From Gammaproteobacteria bacterium (GTDB lineage: Bacteria; Pseudomonadota; Gammaproteobacteria; Eutrophobiales; Eutrophobiaceae), in assembly GCA_018676275.1 (NCBI GenBank), contig JABHFC010000151.1, positions 1 to 10,854 on the forward strand: a DNA stretch of 10,854 bases, written 5' to 3'. The notes below the pieces were generated by a model that did not search any database, was not told where the DNA came from, and saw only the letters and a program-made list of their open reading frames with translations. A program made the position numbers and the translations under genes. The stretch's first letter is position 1; the number at the start of each line of letters is the position of its first letter. Below, piece after piece: positions 1 through 5,976 of the stretch.

Positions 1-28
1 ATTGTATCAAAATCTTCTTGCTTTGAGA

Positions 29-808
29 TTAACAAAAATGGGCTTTGATATTTCTTAGTAATTCCTTTTTTGAATTATTTACGGCGAGAATATTACGGGC
101 CGTAACTTCTTCATCACTACTGATTTCTACTAAACGCAAACTCTCGGTTTCTTTGCCGCCATAATTCATCAGGCCTAAGACAGTATAATTTCTTGTCAGT
201 AAAAAATTCAGAATTTTTTCTTTATCATTCGAAATTTCCAGAAGCAAGCAAGGTTTACTTTTTTCTATCGAATTAACTGCCCCACATAACATTTTATATT
301 CATGCCCTTCAATGTCTGCTTTTAGTAAAGAAAAATTTCTTTTCTCCCCATGCTCCTCAATAAGTGAATCAATAGTAGTTATGACTACATGTTCATTTAT
401 TGTGGTTTTATCTGCGTCATCTTCTTTGGCGGTGTTTATTTTTGATAAGCCAAACCTGAGTACACCACTTTTCTTTAAAGGAGTCTGCAATGTTGCTTTT
501 CCGGGCTTTTCTCCAACGCCTTTGCTAATGATAAATACAGGCGGTAATTGGCGAATTAACTTTACAATAGAGAGAATAGACAGGGAGTATTGCCCGGGTT
601 CAACCGCAAGTACCCGGCCTAGTGGAACATATCGGGAAAATATTTTGGAAAGCTGGCCAGCTTGTGCACCCACGTCGATGACAAGGTCATCCGGCTTCAG
701 GATGATCTGGCAAAGTGGTAGCAGTTGCTGGTGATAATTATTAAAAACGGCTTTATAGCAATGCGCCAGCCAGGTAAGGGATCGGCGAATCTTAATCCTT
801 AGCCTCAT
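29..808 (-). CDS. FkbM-family SAM-dependent methyltransferase
   Basis: A 259-residue predicted class I methyltransferase that would move a methyl group from S-adenosylmethionine to an unknown acceptor. The SAM-binding motif I is VIDVGAQAG (residues 43-51), followed by the acidic strand-2 end AVEPG (68-72). TTIDSLI (144-150) and LLKADIEGHE (161-170, with D165, E167 and E170) are typical of the FkbM family, which methylates hydroxyls on sugars, polyketides and other small molecules. The N-terminus is basic but has no signal peptide or membrane segment, so a cytoplasmic location is likely. The ATG start lies inside the stop of ilvD (ATGA overlap), so translation probably depends on ilvD; this also supports the start. 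It looks more A+T-rich than ilvD by eye, which could mean later acquisition. The family call is firm; the substrate cannot be told. Confidence 0.87.
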   Translation of the reverse strand: MRLRIKIRRSLTWLAHCYKAVFNNYHQQLLPLCQIILKPDDLVIDVGAQAGQLSKIFSRYVPLGRVLAVEPGQYSLSILSIVKLIRQLPPVFIISKGVGEKPGKATLQTPLKKSGVLRFGLSKINTAKEDDADKTTINEHVVITTIDSLIEEHGEKRNFSLLKADIEGHEYKMLCGAVNSIEKSKPCLLLEISNDKEKILNFLLTRNYTVLGLMNYGGKETESLRLVEISSDEEVTARNILAVNNSKKELLRNIKAHFC

Positions 809-2484
809 TCATCTGTTACACATCCTTCAGATGCAGATTTAACAGTCTTTATATACTTGTAAAGCGTTCCTCGTGTTGATTTGTAAGCGGGCATGGTCCA
901 GCTTTTACGGCGTTTACTCATTTCTTCAGCAGAGATTTCAACATCAATCGAATTTTTGGTGGCATCAATAGCAATTATGTCGCCTTCTTCAACCAGCGCA
1001 ATAGGTCCACCTTCCTGTGCTTCCGGCGCCACGTGTCCAATAATAAAACCGTGGGATCCTCCGGAGAAACGACCATCGGTAATCATGGCAACATCCTGTC
1101 CTAGTCCGGCGCCCATAACGGCTGATGTCGGTGTTAACATTTCCGGCATACCGGGACCACCTTTCGGGCCTTCATAACGGATGATAATGACATTACCTTT
1201 TTCAATCTTGTTATCTTCGAGTGCTTTTAGCATGTCTTCTTCTGAATCAAATACTTTTGCGGGTCCTCGAAAAGTAAGACCTTCTTTACCGGTGATTTTG
1301 GCGACTGAGCCTTCCGGTGCAAAATTACCTTTGAGTATGCGGATATGACCCGAGTCCTTAATTGGATTATCCAATGGCTTTATGATGTCCTGTCCTTCCT
1401 TCAGACCCGGAACATCTGCCAGGTTTTCAGCAACTGTTAAGCCAGTCACTGTCAGGCAATCACCATGCAGGCGTCCGGCATCCAGAAGATATTTCATTAC
1501 AGCCGGAATACCGCCGACATTATGTAGATCTTCCATTACATATTGTCCACTTGGTTTTAAATCGGCGATGAAGGGTGTGCGGTCGCTGACGTCCTGAAAA
1601 TCATCAAGAGTCAATTCGACATCGACTGCTCGGGCCATTGCAATTAAATGCAATACAGCATTGGTCGAACCACCAAGTACGATAATCAGGACCATCGCGT
1701 TTTCGAAAGCCTTGCGAGTCATAATGTCTCTTGGTTTGATATCTTTTGCCAGCAGGTTTTTAATTGCTTCACCGGCCCTGATACATTCTTCTATTTTACC
1801 GGGATCAACCGCTGGTGTTGATGAAGAGTAGGGCAGCGACATGCCCATCGCTTCAATGGCAGAGGCCATAGTATTCGCGGTGTACATACCACCACAGGCA
1901 CCTGCACCCGGGCAGGCTTTTTTGACAACTTCAAGTCGTTCTTCATCGGTGATGCTACCGGCAATATATTCGCCGTAGGCCTGGAAAGCCGAAATGATGT
2001 CCAGCTTTTGTTCATTTCGATGACCTGGTTTGATGGTGCCACCGTAGATCATTAACGAGGGACGATTTAATCTCCCCATAGCTATCAGACAGCCGGGCAT
2101 ATTTTTATCACAACCGGGAATGGAAATATTGGCGTCATACCATTGTGCAGCCATTACTGTTTCAATTGAGTCCGCGATCAGATCGCGTGACTGCAATGAA
2201 TAACTCATGCCGTCGGTACCATTGGCAATACCGTCGCTTACACCAATGGTGTTAAAACGCATAGGCACCATCCCCGCTGCTTGTACACCTTCTCTTACTT
2301 TGGCAGCCAGATCGTTCAAATGCATGTTACAGGTGTTACCTTCATACCAGACGCTGGATATGCCCACTTGTGCCTTGTCCATGTCGCTTTCAGTCATCCC
2401 AGTGCCATAAAGCATGGCCTGAGAGGCTCCGCGACTTTTGTGCTGAGTGATGATTGAGCTATAGCGATTGAGTTTGTCTGTCAT
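805..2484 (-). CDS. ilvD: Dihydroxy-acid dehydratase
   Basis: Dehydrates 2,3-dihydroxy-isovalerate and 2,3-dihydroxy-3-methylvalerate to the 2-keto acids in cytoplasmic valine, leucine and isoleucine synthesis. The whole IlvD/Edd fold is present in 559 residues. The three expected Fe-S cysteines are C52 (GNTCNMH), C125 (PGCDKNMPG) and C197 (GACGGM). K127 fits the Mg-binding carbamylated lysine, and S474 in DGRFSGGSHG fits the catalytic serine. The length matches the roughly 560-residue branch rather than the 616-residue E. coli enzyme. Cluster type ([2Fe-2S] or [4Fe-4S]) cannot be read from this. The ATG is preceded by AGGA about 7 bases upstream. The stop overlaps the start of the methyltransferase gene. 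It is divergent from argE. No leader peptide or attenuator fits in the short upstream gap. Confidence 0.97.
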   Translation of the reverse strand: MTDKLNRYSSIITQHKSRGASQAMLYGTGMTESDMDKAQVGISSVWYEGNTCNMHLNDLAAKVREGVQAAGMVPMRFNTIGVSDGIANGTDGMSYSLQSRDLIADSIETVMAAQWYDANISIPGCDKNMPGCLIAMGRLNRPSLMIYGGTIKPGHRNEQKLDIISAFQAYGEYIAGSITDEERLEVVKKACPGAGACGGMYTANTMASAIEAMGMSLPYSSSTPAVDPGKIEECIRAGEAIKNLLAKDIKPRDIMTRKAFENAMVLIIVLGGSTNAVLHLIAMARAVDVELTLDDFQDVSDRTPFIADLKPSGQYVMEDLHNVGGIPAVMKYLLDAGRLHGDCLTVTGLTVAENLADVPGLKEGQDIIKPLDNPIKDSGHIRILKGNFAPEGSVAKITGKEGLTFRGPAKVFDSEEDMLKALEDNKIEKGNVIIIRYEGPKGGPGMPEMLTPTSAVMGAGLGQDVAMITDGRFSGGSHGFIIGHVAPEAQEGGPIALVEEGDIIAIDATKNSIDVEISAEEMSKRRKSWTMPAYKSTRGTLYKYIKTVKSASEGCVTDE

Positions 2485-2578
2485 TTAATTTCCTGCAAAA
2501 TTCTATCAATTCGTAAAGGTGGGTTAGAATACAACACAGAATTCATTTTTCCAGCTCGAAATAGTAAATAATCGCGTG

Positions 2579-3736
2579 ATGACAAATTCTCCGACATTCA
2601 TGGAAGCTTTTTCCAGGCTGATAGCTGCGCCTTCGGTCAGCAGTATTGATCCGCTTTATAACCAGAGTAATCGCGAAGTAGCAGAGATGTTGGCGAACTG
2701 GTTCGCGGATCTGGGATTTTCTACAGAATTGCAATTGGTATCCAGTAATCCTGACAAGTTAAATATGATTGCCTGTCTTGGTCAGGGAGATGGAGGACTG
2801 GTGCTATCCGGACATACTGACACCGTGCCTTATAATGAGAAACTGTGGATGCAGGATCCACTCAAGCTGCTTGAAAAGGATAATAAGTTCTACGGTCTCG
2901 GCAGTACTGATATGAAAAGTTTCTTTCCTATCATACTTGCGGCACTTGAAAAGATTGATTTAGAAAAACTGAACCGTCCCTTATATATTTTGGCAACTTC
3001 CGATGAAGAAAGTACTATGGCGGGCGCGAAGGCACTGGTTTCCTCTGAACGTGCACTTGGACGACATGCACTAATTGGCGAACCTACTGGACTGAAGCCC
3101 ATTAATATGCATAAAGGCATATTGGTTGAAACCATAAAACTCACAGGTAGTTCAGGACATTCCAGTGATCCAGACTTTGGTGTTAATGCACTGGAAGGTA
3201 TGCATACCGTGATTAGTAGCCTGATGAAATTGCGCGAGGAGATACAGGCACAACACAAAAACCCCTTATTTAAAGTGCCGGTGCCGACCATGAATTTTGC
3301 CAGCATTCAGGGTGGTGATAATCCTAATCGTATTTGTGAGAATTGCGAGTTGACCATTGACATGCGAATGTTACCGTCGATGGATCTGAATGACTGTCGA
3401 GCCGCAATAAGAAGAAATGTAATGCAGGCTATTGATGGACGGAGATTAAAAGTAGAGTTTGATCAGGTCTTTGCTGGTATGTCCGGCATGCAAACTGATG
3501 GTAATGCTGAAATTGTTCAACTTGCAGAAAAACTGGCGGGCGAACCGACTGGCACAGTTGCTTTTGGTACTGAAGGTCCGTATTTGAATTCAATCGGGAT
3601 GGAAACAGTGGTGCTTGGACCCGGTGACATTGATCAGGCTCATCAGGCTAATGAATATTTATTGCTGGACAGAATTGATCCGATGATTACTATTCTGGAA
3701 AAGATGATTACACATTTTTGTATTAATGAAGGTTGA
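2579..3736 (+). CDS. argE: Acetylornithine deacetylase
   Basis: Hydrolyses N2-acetyl-L-ornithine to ornithine and acetate in the linear arginine pathway; a cytoplasmic dinuclear-metal enzyme of the M20/ArgE family. About 385 residues, near the 383 of E. coli, and similar along the whole length. Visible metal and catalytic residues (numbering one higher if GTG is used) are H79 and D81 in SGHTDTVP, D111 in GLGSTDMK, the glutamate pair at 143-144 in TSDEES, E168 in GEPT, and a late histidine in DQAHQANEY. GHSSDP (194-199) and GGDNPNRIC mark the dimerisation domain. The start is uncertain: GTG at 2576 and ATG at 2579 are adjacent and neither has a clear Shine-Dalgarno. ATG is chosen because it aligns with the E. 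coli start. It is followed at once by argA, an arginine-pathway pairing that supports both calls. Confidence 0.96.
   Translation: MTNSPTFMEAFSRLIAAPSVSSIDPLYNQSNREVAEMLANWFADLGFSTELQLVSSNPDKLNMIACLGQGDGGLVLSGHTDTVPYNEKLWMQDPLKLLEKDNKFYGLGSTDMKSFFPIILAALEKIDLEKLNRPLYILATSDEESTMAGAKALVSSERALGRHALIGEPTGLKPINMHKGILVETIKLTGSSGHSSDPDFGVNALEGMHTVISSLMKLREEIQAQHKNPLFKVPVPTMNFASIQGGDNPNRICENCELTIDMRMLPSMDLNDCRAAIRRNVMQAIDGRRLKVEFDQVFAGMSGMQTDGNAEIVQLAEKLAGEPTGTVAFGTEGPYLNSIGMETVVLGPGDIDQAHQANEYLLLDRIDPMITILEKMITHFCINEG
3729..3732 (+). promoter_or_regulatory. argA ribosome binding site inside the end of argE
   Basis: AAGG lies 5 bases before ATG 3738, and the argE TGA (3734-3736) falls inside the spacer. 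A ribosome ending argE would therefore stop on top of the argA start signal. This decides the argA start in favour of 3738 over 3726. Confidence 0.6.
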
Positions 3737-3737
3737 G

Positions 3738-5048
3738 ATGACTGAAACGTATTCACAATTTGTAAGCTGGTTTCGCTCTGCTGCACCTTATATACATGTG
3801 CACAGAGGTAAAACCTTTGTCGTGCAGATCGATGATAGTCTCGTATATAGCGAGATATTTACTGATCTCGTGCACGATCTCGCCTTGCTGAATAGCCTCG
3901 GAATACAACTTGTACTGGTTTATGGCGCTCGACATTCTATTGAAGCATGGTTAAAGGAGAACGATCAGGAATCTACTTATCATGATGACGTGCGTCTGAC
4001 GGATGCAGACACGATGGAACTGGTGAAGACGGCAGCCGGCAAGTTACGTGTTGAGATTGAATCAAAATTGTCCATGGGTCTCGGTAATACACCGATGTCT
4101 AACGCCGAGTTACGGGTTAGTTCCGGAAATTATGTGATGGCGAAACCAGCTGGAATCATTGATGGTGTGGATTACCAGTTTACCGGTGAAATTCGTAGCA
4201 TTGACGTCAACGCTATTCGTTCCAATCTCGATAGTGATGAGATCGTATTAATTCCGCCTTTAGGATATTCGATTACTGGTGAGGTCTTCAACCTGAGCGC
4301 TAGTTCTCTGGCGGCACAAATGGCAATTGAGTTAAAGGCAGATAAATTGATTTACCTGATTGATGATGAAGGTCTGCATGACGCCGAAGGAAATGTTATC
4401 AGCCAATTGATTCAGACGGAAGCAGAAGCCCTGTTGCAACAGGGTAGTATCGAAGAATCACTTTATCTCAAGGTTGCGATCCATGCCTGTAAAAACGGTG
4501 TGCCAAGAGTACAGCTGATTGATCGTCAGGCAAGTGGCGCAATATTGCAGGAACTGTTTACACTTGATGGTGCGGGTACGATGATTACTGCTAGCTCTTA
4601 CGATGTAATCAGACAGGCCGATGGAAGTGATATAGCCGGTATTCTTGAGTTGATTGAACCGATGGAAAAGCAAGGTGTACTGGTGGAGCGCTCACGGGAA
4701 AAACTGGAACTTGAAATTGGTCACTTTACGCTTATGCAACGTGACAATGTCATCATTGGCTGTGCGGCTTTGTATCCTTTCTCTGAAGAAAACGCGGCTG
4801 AATTGGCCTGTTTTGTCATTCATCCTGAATATCATAAGCAGGGAATGGGAGAGCAACTGTTTGCGATGATGGAAACAATTGCGCGAAAAAATGGATTGAA
4901 AAAATTGTTCGTTCTGACCACCCAGGCGGAACACTGGTTTCTGGAACGAGGCTTTAGTGAATGCTCGCTTGACGATCTTCCCGTCGAGAAGCAGGATTTA
5001 TACAACTATCAACGCAAGTCCAGGGTGTTGACGAGAACGATAGACTGA
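3738..5048 (+). CDS. argA: N-acetylglutamate synthase (amino-acid N-acetyltransferase)
   Basis: Transfers acetyl from acetyl-CoA to glutamate, the committed first step of arginine synthesis; the family is usually feedback-inhibited by arginine. Two domains are visible in 436 residues (E. coli 443): an N-terminal amino-acid-kinase-like domain (about 20-285, with LVLVYGAR and SITGEVFNL) and a C-terminal GNAT domain (about 287-432). The acetyl-CoA motif is FVIHPEYHKQGMGEQLF, followed by LFVLTTQAEHWFLERGF. The kinase-like domain reads VQIDDSLV where true kinases have a Gly-Gly loop, so it should be a regulatory, non-phosphorylating domain as in other ArgA proteins. ATG 3738 is preferred over the in-frame ATG 3726, which overlaps argE: AAGG sits 5 bases before 3738, nothing suitable lies before 3726, and 3738 matches the E. 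coli N-terminus. Only one base separates it from the argE stop, so the genes are probably translationally coupled. Confidence 0.96.
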   Translation: MTETYSQFVSWFRSAAPYIHVHRGKTFVVQIDDSLVYSEIFTDLVHDLALLNSLGIQLVLVYGARHSIEAWLKENDQESTYHDDVRLTDADTMELVKTAAGKLRVEIESKLSMGLGNTPMSNAELRVSSGNYVMAKPAGIIDGVDYQFTGEIRSIDVNAIRSNLDSDEIVLIPPLGYSITGEVFNLSASSLAAQMAIELKADKLIYLIDDEGLHDAEGNVISQLIQTEAEALLQQGSIEESLYLKVAIHACKNGVPRVQLIDRQASGAILQELFTLDGAGTMITASSYDVIRQADGSDIAGILELIEPMEKQGVLVERSREKLELEIGHFTLMQRDNVIIGCAALYPFSEENAAELACFVIHPEYHKQGMGEQLFAMMETIARKNGLKKLFVLTTQAEHWFLERGFSECSLDDLPVEKQDLYNYQRKSRVLTRTID

Positions 5049-5071
5049 GTTTGATACTGCGGATTGGACGC

Positions 5072-5284
5072 CTATAATGCCGCAATCAATTCCTGTCGCG
5101 GGCCAAATTCACTGGCCCATGCTCTTGGAGGAGCAGGATTGACTTCTTTCTCCAGCAAACAATAACTATCTCCTGTTTCAGTGGAATAATTGTTTGATAA
5201 CAAATCTGGTACGTAGAACCCTACAAGTAGTACTGCAAATACCCCAAAACCAATATGTTTTAGACCAATAGTATGTTCTTCCAT
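5072..5284 (-). CDS. Small single-pass membrane protein, hypothetical
   Basis: A 70-residue protein I do not recognise. Residues 11-26 (IGFGVFAVLLVGFYVP) form one hydrophobic stretch long enough for a membrane helix. The remaining 44 residues are polar, with one cysteine (C42) and the proline-rich NPAPPRAW (49-56). I chose ATG 5284 because GAGGGG lies about 10 bases upstream. A longer frame from ATG 5350 adds 22 residues but has no clear binding site. It is convergent with argA, with only 23 bases between the two stops, and divergent from the secreted cysteine-rich gene. A one-pass inner-membrane microprotein is plausible; no function can be given. It could also be a chance frame, but the good binding site and the membrane segment argue against that. 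Confidence 0.5.
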   Translation of the reverse strand: MEEHTIGLKHIGFGVFAVLLVGFYVPDLLSNNYSTETGDSYCLLEKEVNPAPPRAWASEFGPRQELIAAL

Positions 5285-5486
5285 AAGTTCGAGCCCCCTC
5301 GTTTTTATGCGTTGTTTCTTTGGAAAATCTGCCAATAGATACTTGACCATGAGAGCTTGAGAAAGTTTCTCGGTTAAAGGAAAACATCCCCAGCGAGATA
5401 GGACGAAATCCGACTCCGTATGCAGGCAGGTGGTAGAATTTGAGATAGAATCAGCGTTACCTCAACGAGTACAGGCAGAGATATAG

Positions 5487-5936
5487 ATGTTATCCAATAT
5501 TAAATATATGATTTTCTTCTCATTTTTTGTGTTTGCTGGCGTAGCTATTGCAGACGATAAACCTTCAACAGGTGCCAAGGGAATGGCAGGAGCCGAGGGT
5601 ACCTTCGCATTTAAGCCGAATGACTGGAGAAAGGGTGAAGTCTCATGGTGGAAAGATAGTGATGGTGTCGATCCTGGAACAGCGGGTTGTCATATTGGTA
5701 CAGATAGTGAAGGCAGGTCTAACGGTAGAATGTTTGGCGAAGCCTGTCTGCCGAACGGACACTTGGTCGAATCAAACCCTGGCGCAGATGAGCTGCATAG
5801 TCATAAAAATGATGTCGGACACCCGGATACATTTGATTGTAATGCGTGGTGCGAAGGCGAGGGCTCGTCCAGTGGGATGTGCAAAGTAGCTGTTGCCCCA
5901 CCTTGTGAGCAATCCGCTATGTGTAGTTGTGAATAA
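5487..5936 (+). CDS. Secreted cysteine-rich protein, possibly defensin-like
   Basis: A 149-residue protein I do not recognise by name. Residues 1-22 form a Sec signal peptide: a short N-terminus with one lysine, a hydrophobic core IFFSFFVFAGVA and an A-I-A site before DDK, predicting a mature protein of about 127 residues outside the cytoplasm. The mature part is rich in Gly, Asp, Glu and Ser, with eight cysteines (68, 87, 118, 122, 132, 140, 146, 148), an even number suited to four disulfides. The tail reads C-x3-C-x9-C-x7-C-x5-C-x-C with a Gly two residues before C132. That matches the CxxxC / GxC / CxC pattern of cysteine-stabilised alpha-beta (defensin-type) folds. There is no CXXCH haem site and no lipobox. 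The ATG follows GCAGAG by 6 bases. It stands alone and converges on clpA with a 40-base gap. A small periplasmic metal- or redox-linked protein is an alternative. Confidence 0.78.
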   Translation: MLSNIKYMIFFSFFVFAGVAIADDKPSTGAKGMAGAEGTFAFKPNDWRKGEVSWWKDSDGVDPGTAGCHIGTDSEGRSNGRMFGEACLPNGHLVESNPGADELHSHKNDVGHPDTFDCNAWCEGEGSSSGMCKVAVAPPCEQSAMCSCE

Positions 5937-5976
5937 GTAACAGTAGTAATATCTAAACAGTGCTTTACGAGACTAT

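Noticed and set aside
312..734. 140-residue plus-strand open frame antisense to the methyltransferase
   Set aside because: It is fully antisense to a gene with clear family motifs, and shows no recognisable domain or binding site of its own.
2485..2578. ArgR box or branched-chain attenuator in the ilvD-argE gap
   Set aside because: GAAT and ATTC half-site-like pieces occur around 2527-2545 but not at ARG-box spacing. No leader peptide rich in Ile, Leu or Val fits. TAGAAT/TATTCT -10-like matches lack a decent -35.
5100..5118. Perfect 6-bp hairpin GGGCCA-N7-TGGCCC as a terminator for argA
   Set aside because: No T run follows on either strand and it lies inside the 70-residue minus-strand frame; a short chance dyad is as likely.
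5285..5486. Promoters or an RNA gene in the gap between the two small genes
   Set aside because: Two TAGAAT -10-like hexamers (5434-5439, 5446-5451) were seen, but neither has a -35 at proper spacing. No tRNA or stable-RNA fold was evident by eye.
5487..5936. Small c-type cytochrome or lipoprotein
   Set aside because: No CXXCH haem-binding motif is present (the only Cys-His is a lone C68-H69), and no lipobox cysteine follows the signal peptide.
5937..5976. Shared bidirectional terminator between the secreted-protein gene and clpA
   Set aside because: Only a 5-bp CTAAA/TTTAG pairing with a large loop was found, with no adjacent T tract.
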